From Pseudomonadota bacterium (GTDB lineage: Bacteria; Pseudomonadota; Alphaproteobacteria; Rhizobiales; Rhizobiaceae): 64,000 bases of DNA. Below are positions 34,307 to 43,028 of the stretch, in pieces. The notes beneath the pieces are model-generated. The model saw only the letters and a list, made by a program, of their open reading frames with translations. It did not search any database and had not been told where the DNA came from. Location: positions 9,783-73,782 of the forward strand of contig JAEXYH010000043.1 of NCBI GenBank assembly GCA_023451735.1. Direction: 5' to 3'. The number at the start of each line of letters is the position of its first letter. The stretch's first letter is position 1. The translations under genes and the position numbers were made by a program.

Positions 34307-37300
34307 TTAGAAACGAACGTTCAGCTTGGCATCCACTGCGTTGGCCGTACCGTCTCCGCCGAATTCGCCATTGTAATTGATTCCCAGCGTGGTGTTCTCG
34401 GAGAGGTCCATGGCGAGGCCAATTTGCAGCAGGAAGGCATCCTGTGAGATTGAAGAGCCCCGAATGGTGTAGCTGTCGCTGCCGGCAAAGGCCAGGCGCG
34501 AAGCCGGGTCGGTATCGCCATAAGCATGCCGCCAGCCGATCGTTCCGCTCGCCACAGCGGGCATGGCGCCGAGCATGAAGTCGGACGAACCTCTCAGGCC
34601 GAGTGTGGTGAAGGTCGTATTGGTCGTGTCGCTGCCCATCGTCAACGCAGCCGACCCGCCGGCTTCGGAAAAGCCATCGCTGTGCAAACTGACATGCGCG
34701 AGGTTTACGAAGGGTTCGAGCGCTGCATTGGTAAGGTCGATCTTGTAGCCAAGCTCACCGTAGGCCTGGAATAACCCGGCATCGTAATCTGAGGTGAGGG
34801 TTTGAGAAACACCCGGGAAATTGACAGAGCGTGTGCTCGACAGTTCGTGCAGCGTGTAAGAAACGGCGGAGCGGAAGGCCAGAGCGCCCCACTCAGTTCC
34901 ACCGTAAAGGCCGAGATGGTAGTTGTCGCTGTCTGTGGAGGACGTGCGGTCGTTTACCTTGATGCTTGAACGGCTGTATCCGGCAAACAGACCGAGACGT
35001 GTGTCCTCACCAATCAGCCTGTCGATGCCAATGATAATGCCGCCGGTTGAAACATCGGTTCCGGCAACACCACTCTGGCCGTTGATGTTACTCCAGGAGC
35101 CAAAGGCTTGGCTCCAGGCCGACCATGCGGGCTCGTGCGGCCCCTTGAGGATGGCGGCGGTTGGGTCATCCTTGGCCCAGCGCCCGTTGTCCCAATAGTT
35201 GAGAACCGGCACTGGCTGGGCAGCAACACCGCCCGACGCGGATCTCATACGTCCGTTAAGGACATCTCGGGTCATACCGCTGCCGGTGATCAGGCCCGAT
35301 TTCGCCGAGGCATGTGCTTCGCCTGACAACTGGTTGAATGCCGCGCGCGCCTCGTCGGCACTCAGCAACAGCAACCTGTTATAGAGTGCCAGCGATTCAC
35401 CGCTCTGTTGCAGGGTGTTCAAGGAGCGTGCAACGGCTACCTGATTTGAGCTGTCGGCGACGCTGTCAAACAGTCCGGTTTCTGGGTTGCCCGGAGTGCC
35501 CGGATTTGTTGGCGGCGTTACCGGCGGTTCCGGCGTAACCGGTGGCTCGGGTGTAACCGGTGGCTCGGGTGTAACCGGTGGCTCGGGGTCGACTGGGGGC
35601 TGGGTCCCGCCATTTTTGACGGCGATTTTCAGATCGATTGCCTTTTCCTGTTGGTCCAACTCGACATCAAGAAATGCTGATTTGGAGATGGCATCCTGGA
35701 AGGTGCCGGTGATCCCGCCAGCCGATGTCAGGATTGTATAGGACTGCCCAGTCTGATAGCTCGTGGCCTCGTCGAGTGCAGTGACTTGAACGGACGTATT
35801 CTCGCCGATCGTAGTCGTGCCAAGTCCGTCGACGAGTTTTGGTTTCCCGTCATTGTCGAAGCCGGTATATTGCTTCACGGTCTCGACAGAGATCGTGTCA
35901 CTCTGGCCATTTCCGGCCACGTCCACAGCGTAGATCGAACCGTTTTGGAACGCTAATGCGCCGCGGACAGTAATCTTACCGAGAGGATTGTCTGTGTCGC
36001 CGGGCGAAATCGTTGCGCCGCTGTCAACAGTCGTTGAGCCTACAGTGCCGGATCCGGCGAGCGTTCCGTAGGCGCCTGTCGTCTGACGTTCAGCGTTTCG
36101 GGTGTCGCCCCAGATGTCGACACGGCTATTGTAGATTTCGCTGCCAAGAAAATTAGTGACAACCTGGCCCGTCTCGCCACCGATGGTCAGCGTACCATCC
36201 TTAACCCGGAAGGTGGTTGCTTCGGGACTTGTGTCGCTGCTGCCCTTGATGGCTGTGCCGAGATCACCCTTGAGCGTGAGCTTGCTGCCACCATCGACAA
36301 TAACGCCGCCCTCATAGGAATCGTAGGCGGCAAAACCGGTCAGATCACCGCTCAGAACGGTTTCCCCGGCAAGGCTGACAATGGAGCCGTCGCCTGTCAG
36401 CTTGTTGGAGAACAGATAAGCCGAGTTGGTATGGTTGAACACCAACCGGCCGGTGCCAGTCGAGTTGAAGTTGATCATCGTCTTCGGATCGATACCACCG
36501 GCAGCCGCCGTGGTTACGGCTTCCGGCACTCCGCTCAGGCCATCGGTATTCACTTGGCCGCCGACGACCAGATAGCCGTCCTTGCCGACATTGATGGCGT
36601 TGCCGCCGTCGACATTCGCGCCGTTTGCGACAACCAGATGGCTGTTGCCTTCGATGAGCACACCACCGCTGGCCGTCAGTGATGACTTATCGCCACTCAC
36701 CAGCAGTTCGGCGTCGTCATTGAGGGCAAGCGTATTCGTCCGCAATATTCCGCCGTCTTCGACGCTCAACAATCCTTCGAGGTCGAAGTGACCGGTATTG
36801 ATCCAGTTCGAGCCGTCGCCCTTGATCAGGATCTTGGTTTGGCCGTCCGTTGGCGCGTGTTTGCCGATCGAGGTCGTTTTCGTGAGAATGGAGCCGCTCT
36901 TCTCAATAGTAATGGTGCTTGGATTGGCCGCCCATGCCAGTGCACCGAGGGCATCTGCCGACAGGACAGACCCTGGACCGGTAACCAGCAGCTTCCCGCT
37001 CGATTGCTGACCATCAGCCATCAGGACCGTTTTGGCGTCGACCTTGCCGCCGTTTTCGACGATCAGGGTGCCGTCACCGCCGTAGACACAGGTTGCGGCG
37101 TAGCCATCGCATCCCCCGCCGATCGTCAATGAGTCTCCAGGAATCATTTCACTGCGGACGACGTTGAGTTCAGAACCAATCCCGGAAACGGTGACCGTCG
37201 CCTGCGAGCCGCCGAGGCCCGCAATAATTGCCCGACGCCCGACGAAAACCTTCGCGCCGTCCTTGATGGATGCAGTGACACCCGTATTGTTGAGACCAAT

Positions 37301-37501
37301 AATCCAGTCATCGGCAAAGCTCTCGCTGATGCTCCAGGTGACATTGCCATCGTCATGAATGTAATCTCTTGCATCCTGAGCGGTCGCGTGCGGCGCGAAG
37401 GAAACAATGGCGGCGGACAGCGATATGACCGCCGTCAAGGCGGTGGAACTTGTCAGGGCGACGTGATGGCCCGCTGATTTCAATCTCTTATTCAAATGCA
37501 T
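34307..37501 (-). CDS. Autotransporter (type V secretion) protein with proline-rich linker
   Basis: A protein of about 1064 residues. A long signal region (hydrophobic TALTAVISLSAAIVSFAPHATAQ) is followed by a glycine- and valine-rich passenger with beta-helix-like repeats (LTIGGG, LIVENGGKV, ILRTNTLALNDDAELLVSG, GTLAGSGTVGSTTVDSGATISPG). A PEPPVT-repeat linker comes next, then an autotransporter beta-barrel of about 270 residues beginning near the AWSAWSQAFGSW segment and ending LNVRF with a terminal Phe. The passenger resembles AIDA/pertactin-like surface proteins of rhizobia; no protease or lipase motif was seen. The start is uncertain: ATG at 37501 lies one base after GAGGGA, while an in-frame TTG two codons later is better spaced. 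Confidence 0.88.
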   Translation of the reverse strand: MHLNKRLKSAGHHVALTSSTALTAVISLSAAIVSFAPHATAQDARDYIHDDGNVTWSISESFADDWIIGLNNTGVTASIKDGAKVFVGRRAIIAGLGGSQATVTVSGIGSELNVVRSEMIPGDSLTIGGGCDGYAATCVYGGDGTLIVENGGKVDAKTVLMADGQQSSGKLLVTGPGSVLSADALGALAWAANPSTITIEKSGSILTKTTSIGKHAPTDGQTKILIKGDGSNWINTGHFDLEGLLSVEDGGILRTNTLALNDDAELLVSGDKSSLTASGGVLIEGNSHLVVANGANVDGGNAINVGKDGYLVVGGQVNTDGLSGVPEAVTTAAAGGIDPKTMINFNSTGTGRLVFNHTNSAYLFSNKLTGDGSIVSLAGETVLSGDLTGFAAYDSYEGGVIVDGGSKLTLKGDLGTAIKGSSDTSPEATTFRVKDGTLTIGGETGQVVTNFLGSEIYNSRVDIWGDTRNAERQTTGAYGTLAGSGTVGSTTVDSGATISPGDTDNPLGKITVRGALAFQNGSIYAVDVAGNGQSDTISVETVKQYTGFDNDGKPKLVDGLGTTTIGENTSVQVTALDEATSYQTGQSYTILTSAGGITGTFQDAISKSAFLDVELDQQEKAIDLKIAVKNGGTQPPVDPEPPVTPEPPVTPEPPVTPEPPVTPPTNPGTPGNPETGLFDSVADSSNQVAVARSLNTLQQSGESLALYNRLLLLSADEARAAFNQLSGEAHASAKSGLITGSGMTRDVLNGRMRSASGGVAAQPVPVLNYWDNGRWAKDDPTAAILKGPHEPAWSAWSQAFGSWSNINGQSGVAGTDVSTGGIIIGIDRLIGEDTRLGLFAGYSRSSIKVNDRTSSTDSDNYHLGLYGGTEWGALAFRSAVSYTLHELSSTRSVNFPGVSQTLTSDYDAGLFQAYGELGYKIDLTNAALEPFVNLAHVSLHSDGFSEAGGSAALTMGSDTTNTTFTTLGLRGSSDFMLGAMPAVASGTIGWRHAYGDTDPASRLAFAGSDSYTIRGSSISQDAFLLQIGLAMDLSENTTLGINYNGEFGGDGTANAVDAKLNVRF
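35523..35594. repeat. Four 18-base tandem repeats encoding PEPPVT units
   Basis: The unit GGTGGCTCGGGTGTAACC occurs twice exactly and twice in diverged form within the autotransporter gene. It encodes the proline-rich hinge between passenger and barrel. The unit length is a multiple of three, so copy-number change would alter linker length without a frameshift. Confidence 0.85.
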
Positions 37502-37598
37502 TCCCTCAAGTGTCATTGCGGCCAGCCGGCAGATCACGCCAGCGTTCCAGAAAACGACGAGGTATTGCATTGAGCACATCCGCCCAGATCAGACCACT

Positions 37599-37614
37599 AG
37601 TACGGGTGTACTAC
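37599..37614. promoter_or_regulatory. Inverted repeat upstream of the autotransporter gene
   Basis: TAGTAC and GTACTA flank a four-base spacer, 98 bases upstream of the proposed autotransporter start. It may be a regulator site for the autotransporter; the neighbouring LuxR-type response regulator is a candidate binder (inference). Confidence 0.4.
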
Positions 37615-37767
37615 TGGAGGTTGTTGGGTGCATGCGAAATGCGGAACAAATTCCTTGCGTGAATGGCTGCCCCTGCGGCTTCGCAAGTCGATCAACTTGG
37701 CGACCTGTGTTGAAATGAATCCTCAAGGGATCATTTTTTCGACTGAGAACTTGGCCACGCTATCGGA

Positions 37768-38206
37768 ATGGAGGTGCCGGAGCGTGAACTCGTTTGACAA
37801 TCACAGTTTGAAGGCATTTAGGAGGAATTCGAGACACTGTCGGATGGGAAAAGCCTGCTGGTAAGGCGGTTCGATCGTGGCGCCGACGGTGCGCGGATCC
37901 ATACCGAGGATTTCGCTCAGGTGTCTGGTATCTATCCTTCCCTCAATGTGAAGGCGCAGTTTACCATGACATTGCTACGGTACTTGGCATTGCTGTCTCA
38001 ACAGCGACTTCACTTGAGTTCGTGCGCCGGCTGGCATTCGCTGTGACTACCAGCAACGGCAACATGCATCTCAAAAACTGGTCGCTAATCCACAGAAGTG
38101 AGGGGACAAACCGGCTATTGCCCCGGGTTACGATGTTCTTTCAACAATTTCCTACATTCCAGCTGACGCACGCTGTCGCTTATCGGCGAACGTCATTCAC
38201 GGATGA
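37768..38206 (+). pseudogene. Decayed hipA (HipA-family serine/threonine kinase toxin)
   Basis: Pieces of a HipA-like protein follow each other in the right order but in different frames. First comes EVPEREL ending at a stop, then RFDRGADGARIHTEDFAQ with SGIYPSL, then YHDIATVLGI, EFVRRLAF and the kinase motif NGNMHLKNWSLI, then APGYDVLSTISYIP. In intact HipA the same segments read RFDR..G.RIH.EDFAQ, GN.D.H.KN.. and L.P.YDL.ST. At least three frame changes and internal stops are needed, and the Asp of the catalytic GD.H..N loop is replaced by Asn. The sequence upstream to about 37640 may be a further eroded part. No hipB or antitoxin gene is visible. Confidence 0.75.
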
Positions 38207-38568
38207 CACCTATGCTTCGCGCGTTCGGTGAATAGCAGAAGTATCTGGCCATGAATTTTCAATTACGTGGGCCGCTCACACGCAATTTATGAAATAGATG
38301 CAACGCGGATAGACGGTTCTGATCCCTTCAGGAGCCCGTGAGAACAGTCCTCGCCGAATTGCCGATCATGTAACCGATGAGAAAACAACGGCAAGTCTGC
38401 CGGTCGCAGCTGGAATGCCAGAGCTTCAGGTATGGGCTCCTGTTGTAGGGACAGGGGTCAAACTTGGTCGAGGGGCTGACATTGCCGCTGGACTGTCTGC
38501 AGAAGCTGGCCTATCGCCAAATCGTTGATCGCCATGGCCTCAATTGCCTTTTGGTCAATCCTGATGCT
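38207..38568. other. Gene-free stretch between the hipA remnant and gamma-glutamyltransferase
   Basis: No gene is supported. A plus-strand frame ending at the stop codon 38526-38528 reads LPVAAGMPELQVWAPVVGTG and continues for about 25 more residues; it looks protein-like in composition but has no clear start and I cannot identify it. It may be another gene fragment. Confidence 0.3.
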
Positions 38569-40155
38569 TCAGGTGCCCAGCGCCATGCCATCCTTACGGC
38601 TGTCAGAGCCACCTTCCAGCACACCGTTGCCGATGCGGATCGCCTGGCTGCCGCCGATCGGACTGGTGGCGATTTTAAGTACGTGCCCGCGCGCTTCGAG
38701 TTCAGCCCGAACCTCCGGAGTGACCGTTGGCTCGACTTCCAAAAGACCGCCGAAGCCGAAGCTGCGCGGCACGTCCATTGCCTCCTGCAGGCCAAGGCTG
38801 AAGTCGATGACGCCGGAGAGGAAGGCGGCGTGGCCGGCCGCCTGATAGTGCCCGCCCATGACGCCGAAGGGCATCAGCGTTTTGCCCCCTTTTGTCACCA
38901 TCCCCGGAATGATCGTGTGCATGGGGCGCTTGTTCGGGCCGATCGCATTCGGATGACCCTCGATCAGGCGGAAGGAGGCACCGCGGCTGTGGAAAAGCAC
39001 ACCGGTCGCAGGATCGAGCCGGGTCGAACCGAAGGCATGGAAGATCGAGTTGATGAAGGAGATCGCATTGCCCTGCGCATCGACAACGCAGAGATAGATC
39101 GTGTCCTTATGTTCCGGTTCATCCCATAGAACCGGCGGCAGCGCTTGTTTCATGTCGATGCGCGCGCGCAGCGTGGCGATAACTTCGTCGGAGAGCAGCT
39201 TTTCGGCAACGCCCGGGCAATGGTCGGGATCTGCGATCAGCGCATCACGGTGATGATAGGCGATCTTGGTCGCTTCGGCATGGAGATGAATACGGTCTGC
39301 ATCACCCATCGATGCGATGTCGAAACCCTCAATGATCTTGAGAATGAGGAGTGCGGCGAGGCCCTGGCCATTCGGCGGGCATTCGTGCACATCGTAGCCG
39401 CGATAATTGGCGCTGACCGGTTCCACCCATTGCGCAGCGTCCTTGCCGGCGGCAAAGTCTTCCGGGGTGTGCAGGCCGCCGAGGGAATTCAGATGGGCGA
39501 CCATCTTCCCGGCCGTTTCACCTTCATAGAAGCTGGCAGCGCCCTTGGCGGCGATTTCTTCCAGACGATCCGCCAGCAGTGGTTGCCTAATGATCTCGCC
39601 TGCGACCGGAGCCCTGCCGTTTGGCAGGAAGACGGAGGCGGCGTGCGTGTCGCCTGCGATACTGTTTTCGTGATTGGCCCAGTCCATGGCAACACGCGGC
39701 GTGACGACGAAGCCGTTGCGGGCATAACCGATCGCCCGCATGAACAGGCGTTCGAGCGGCAGGGAGCCGTGGTCCGCGTGGAGACGGGACCAGGCGGAGA
39801 TGGCGCCGGGAACGGTGATTGCATGCGGGCTGGTCTGCGGAATTTCGCCGGAAAGACCGAGGCCCGTGAGTTTGGCCACACTTGCTGCGGCCGGTGCACG
39901 GCCGGAGCCGTTCAGCGCCTTCACCTTCTCGCCCGCGGGTGCATAAAGCGCAAAACAATCGCCACCGATGCCGGTCATCAACGGATCGACCACGCACTGG
40001 ACCGAAACTGCGGCGATTGCCGCATCCACGGCATTGCCGCCATCCTGTAGGATTTCCAGCCCGGCTGCCGTCGACAGCGGGTGGGAGGTGGCGATCATGG
40101 CTTCGGTGGAAAGCGTCGACGGGCGTCGGGCCGAAAAGAAATCAAAATGTGACAT
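38569..40155 (-). CDS. ggt: Gamma-glutamyltransferase family protein, apparently cytosolic
   Basis: A 528-residue Ntn hydrolase of the gamma-glutamyltranspeptidase family, which is made as a precursor and cleaves itself before the catalytic threonine. Landmarks are AAGLEILQDGGNAVDAAIAA near residue 30, GIGGDCFALY, the probable nucleophile in HKDTIYLCVVD, and GHYQAAGHAAFLSG. No signal peptide is present (MSHFDFFSARRPST), unlike classical periplasmic GGT, so it probably works in the cytosol like YwrD-type members. It overlaps the last importer ATPase gene by 14 bases. This suggests the importer brings in gamma-glutamyl compounds such as glutathione or its conjugates. It is the last gene of the long minus-strand run. 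Confidence 0.88.
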   Translation of the reverse strand: MSHFDFFSARRPSTLSTEAMIATSHPLSTAAGLEILQDGGNAVDAAIAAVSVQCVVDPLMTGIGGDCFALYAPAGEKVKALNGSGRAPAAASVAKLTGLGLSGEIPQTSPHAITVPGAISAWSRLHADHGSLPLERLFMRAIGYARNGFVVTPRVAMDWANHENSIAGDTHAASVFLPNGRAPVAGEIIRQPLLADRLEEIAAKGAASFYEGETAGKMVAHLNSLGGLHTPEDFAAGKDAAQWVEPVSANYRGYDVHECPPNGQGLAALLILKIIEGFDIASMGDADRIHLHAEATKIAYHHRDALIADPDHCPGVAEKLLSDEVIATLRARIDMKQALPPVLWDEPEHKDTIYLCVVDAQGNAISFINSIFHAFGSTRLDPATGVLFHSRGASFRLIEGHPNAIGPNKRPMHTIIPGMVTKGGKTLMPFGVMGGHYQAAGHAAFLSGVIDFSLGLQEAMDVPRSFGFGGLLEVEPTVTPEVRAELEARGHVLKIATSPIGGSQAIRIGNGVLEGGSDSRKDGMALGT

Positions 40156-41197
40156 GCCGTTCCTTGGTGCCTTCAGGCGATATGTTTGACATTGCGTATG
40201 GGTGGTAACAGGCGACGGCCCGGTCTTGTGCCTGCCGGGTCAGGGCTGGATCATTGGCCAGACAGTCGGATTGTGCAACCGCGCAGCGGCCGGAGAAACG
40301 GCAACCGGGCGGAAGATCGAGTGGGCTAGGGATTTCCCCCGGCAGGGGATCGGAGATCGGCTCGAAAAATTCCGGCGCAGAGTGGCGCAGCGCCTTCGAA
40401 TAGGGATGCGCCGGATTGTCGAGGACGGCCTGTGTCGGCCCGGTCTCGACGATGCGGCCGAGATACATGATGGCGATTTCCTCGCAGAGATAGCTCGCCA
40501 CGCCGAGATCGTGGGTGATGAAAATCAGCGTCAGGCCCATCTCCTTCTGCAGCTTGCGCAGCAGATTGAGAAGCTGTGCCTGCGTCGAGACATCAAGGCC
40601 GGACACGGCTTCGTCGGCGACCAGAACGGTCGGGCTGGAGGCGAGAGCGCGGGCAATCGCCACACGGCGGATCTGGCCGCCGGACAGGGCGGCGGGATAG
40701 CGCGCCGAGACGTCGGCGGCGAGACCGACGCGGGCGAGAAGCGATTTCGTGCGGTCCGGGATTTCGGCATCCGGGCAGATACCGAAATGGCGTAGCGGCT
40801 CGGCGATCAGCTGGCCGACGGTCATGCGCGGATTGAGCGAGCCGCGGGCATCCTGATAGACCATCGCCACGTCGCGGGCGAAGTCCGGCCCTGCTTCGCG
40901 CATCTGGTTGACCGAACGGCCTCGATAGAGCGCCAGCCCCTGTGTCGGTTCGGTGAGGCCGAGAAGGACGCGCAGGAGCGTCGACTTGCCCGATCCGCTC
41001 TCACCGACCAGTGCCATGCTGGCGCCCTGATCGATGCGCAGGCGCACGCCGTCGAGAGCCGCGAGCTTGCGCTTGCTGCGTTTGAGAAAGCCTTTGGACT
41101 TGGTGACCTCGTAGACCTTCTCGACATCGAGGAGTTCGAAGAGCGCCTTGCTCTCGGTGGCGGATTTTTCCTTTACCGGATCGACCATGGCATTCAT
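40142..41197 (-). CDS. Peptide-type ABC transporter ATPase, OppF/DppF-like (third importer)
   Basis: A 351-residue ATPase with Walker A GESGSGKST, signature SGGQIRRVAIA, Walker B LVADEAVSGLD and the C-terminal oligopeptide-family region with four cysteines (CRFSGRCAVAQSDCLAND, then AVACYHP) seen in DppD/DppF proteins. About 45 residues precede the ABC core. Walker B has Ala-Val instead of Pro-Thr after the catalytic Glu, a small deviation. It overlaps the OppD-like gene by four bases and the gamma-glutamyltransferase gene by 14. Confidence 0.9.
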   Translation of the reverse strand: MNAMVDPVKEKSATESKALFELLDVEKVYEVTKSKGFLKRSKRKLAALDGVRLRIDQGASMALVGESGSGKSTLLRVLLGLTEPTQGLALYRGRSVNQMREAGPDFARDVAMVYQDARGSLNPRMTVGQLIAEPLRHFGICPDAEIPDRTKSLLARVGLAADVSARYPAALSGGQIRRVAIARALASSPTVLVADEAVSGLDVSTQAQLLNLLRKLQKEMGLTLIFITHDLGVASYLCEEIAIMYLGRIVETGPTQAVLDNPAHPYSKALRHSAPEFFEPISDPLPGEIPSPLDLPPGCRFSGRCAVAQSDCLANDPALTRQAQDRAVACYHPYAMSNISPEGTKERHVTF

Positions 41198-42141
41198 TCA
41201 GGGTTCCAGCATGCGAGCGCACGTCCTTCCGTTTCGACAAGCGACGGGCGTTCACTGCCGCAGCGTTTCTCCGCCCGCGGACAGCGGGTGGAGAAACGAC
41301 AGCCGGCCGGCATGGCCTCATAGGGCGGCACGCTGCCTTCCGGCGGGTCGAGGTTTTCGGTGCCGATCTCGACGACGCAGGATTTGAGAAGCCGGGTATA
41401 GGGATGCATCGGGTTTTGCAGCACGACATCGCAACGCCCCGCCTCCATCACCTGACCGGCATAAAGAACGACGATGCGGTCACAGGATTGGCTGGCAAGC
41501 GCCAGATCATGAAGAACGAAGATGCAGCTTGCGCCGCGCGTCTTCGTCTGGTCGAGGATGAGGCGGATGATCTGCGCCTGGATCGTCACGTCGAGCGCCG
41601 ATGTCGGCTCGTCGGCGAAAAGAAGGTCGGGATTGCAGGCCAGCGCGATCGCCACCATCACACGCTGCTGCATGCCGCCGGAAAGCTGGTGCGGATAGGC
41701 GGACATGCGTGCCGCCGCATCGTTGATGCCGACGCTTTCGAGCAGTTCGACGGCTCTCGTGTGCGATGCCGAACGCGACAGGCCGAGATTGCGGCGCAGG
41801 ACGGAGGCCAGCTGGCTGCCGACCGTATAGCAGGGATTAAGCGCGGAGCCGGCATCCTGGAAGACCATGGAGAGGCGTTTACCGCGCAAGCTCCCCCACT
41901 CTTTTTCCGTCAGGTCGACGAGGTTGGCGGTGCCGTCGAAAAGGGCCTCGCCCTCGATGACGGCTTCACCCTTGTCGATCAGGCCCATCAGGGCGACGGC
42001 GATGGTGGATTTGCCCGCGCCGCTTTCGCCGACAAGTGCCACCGTCTCGCCGCGACCGATGGTGAGTGACACGTCGTCGAGGATGCGTTTTGTGCTGCGG
42101 TGAAGGGTCAGGCCCCGGACGTCGAGAAGAGGTGCGTTCAT
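41194..42141 (-). CDS. Peptide-type ABC transporter ATPase, OppD/DppD-like (third importer)
   Basis: A 315-residue ATPase with Walker A GESGAGKST, signature SGGMQQRVMVAIALACNP, Walker B LLFADEPTSALD, and the C-terminal cysteine region GCRFSTRCPRAEKRC. The start MNAPLLDVRGLTLH at 42141 overlaps the permease stop by four bases; the longer upstream frame is a shadow of the permease gene. It forms a heterodimer with the OppF-like subunit. This importer keeps its two ATPases separate, unlike the other two peptide-type importers in the window. Confidence 0.9.
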   Translation of the reverse strand: MNAPLLDVRGLTLHRSTKRILDDVSLTIGRGETVALVGESGAGKSTIAVALMGLIDKGEAVIEGEALFDGTANLVDLTEKEWGSLRGKRLSMVFQDAGSALNPCYTVGSQLASVLRRNLGLSRSASHTRAVELLESVGINDAAARMSAYPHQLSGGMQQRVMVAIALACNPDLLFADEPTSALDVTIQAQIIRLILDQTKTRGASCIFVLHDLALASQSCDRIVVLYAGQVMEAGRCDVVLQNPMHPYTRLLKSCVVEIGTENLDPPEGSVPPYEAMPAGCRFSTRCPRAEKRCGSERPSLVETEGRALACWNPE

Positions 42142-43028
42142 CGGCCTGTCCTCAGTTTGGGATCGAATTCCTCGCGCATGGCATCGCCGACGATCGACAG
42201 CGCGATCAGGAGCAGCGCCAGTGCCAGACCGGGCATGCCGGACATCCATGGGGCGAAGCTGACGAAACTGCGGCCCTCCGCAATCATCAGGCCCCAGTCG
42301 GGTGTCGGCGGCGTTACGCCGATGCCGAGGAATGACAGGGATGACGAGACGAGGATAGCTTCCGAGATGCGGATCGTGACCTGCACCAGGAGTGGAAACA
42401 GCACGTTGGGCAGGATGTGGCGGCGGATGACGGTGAGCCGCGGAATGCTCATCAGGTCTGCGGCCTCGACGAAGAGCTGAACCTTGACCTGCAGCACGTC
42501 GGAGCGGACGGTGCGGGCGAATGGGCCGATCAGCGAGAGCGCTACCGCGATGATGACCTTGTCGACGCCCTGCCCGAGAATGGCGATGAAGGCGACGGCG
42601 AGGATGAGGGAGGGCAGCGCGAGGATGGAATCGATGACCCGGAGCAGGATCCATTCGGTCTTGCCCGAGGCGAGACCCGCCGCCACACCGAGCACGAGGC
42701 CGCCGATCGCACCGAACACGACGGAACAAAGGCCGATCAGCAGCGCATAGCGGGTGCCGTAGATGATGCGGCTCAGGATGTCCTGGCCGAAGCTGTCGGT
42801 GCCGAGCAGATGGACGCCGCCGGGCGGGGCCATCATCGCCTCGATCGACTGCGCCACCGGATCGAAGGGGGCGAGCTGCGGCGCGAAGATGGCGCAGAGC
42901 GCGAAGCCGAAGGTGACGGCGAGCGCCAGGGTGAAGAAGGGACGGCGGATGAACATGCTTTTGCGGGTTGAGCCGGAGCGGCGTGCCGCGGGTGCCGCAA
43001 CAGATGTCGTCGTGTCGTTGATCGCCAT
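42138..43028 (-). CDS. Peptide-type ABC transporter permease, DppC-like (third importer)
   Basis: A 296-residue permease starting MAINDTTTSVAAPAARR. It carries the family motif LLGTDSFGQDILSRIIYGTRYAL, the EAA-type loop VEAADLMSIPRLTVIRRHILPNV and SSLSFLGIGVTPPTPDWG. The ATG overlaps the stop codon of the DppB-like gene by one base. Adjacent genes and spacing make it part of the third importer. Confidence 0.9.
   Translation of the reverse strand: MAINDTTTSVAAPAARRSGSTRKSMFIRRPFFTLALAVTFGFALCAIFAPQLAPFDPVAQSIEAMMAPPGGVHLLGTDSFGQDILSRIIYGTRYALLIGLCSVVFGAIGGLVLGVAAGLASGKTEWILLRVIDSILALPSLILAVAFIAILGQGVDKVIIAVALSLIGPFARTVRSDVLQVKVQLFVEAADLMSIPRLTVIRRHILPNVLFPLLVQVTIRISEAILVSSSLSFLGIGVTPPTPDWGLMIAEGRSFVSFAPWMSGMPGLALALLLIALSIVGDAMREEFDPKLRTGR

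Noticed and set aside
35523..35594. Short direct repeats considered as a CRISPR array
   Set aside because: Units are 18 bases, contiguous without spacers, in frame within an autotransporter gene and code for a proline-rich hinge.
42141..42729. Upstream extension of the OppD-like frame
   Set aside because: Arginine- and histidine-rich nonsense that shadows the permease gene; a proper start exists at 42141.
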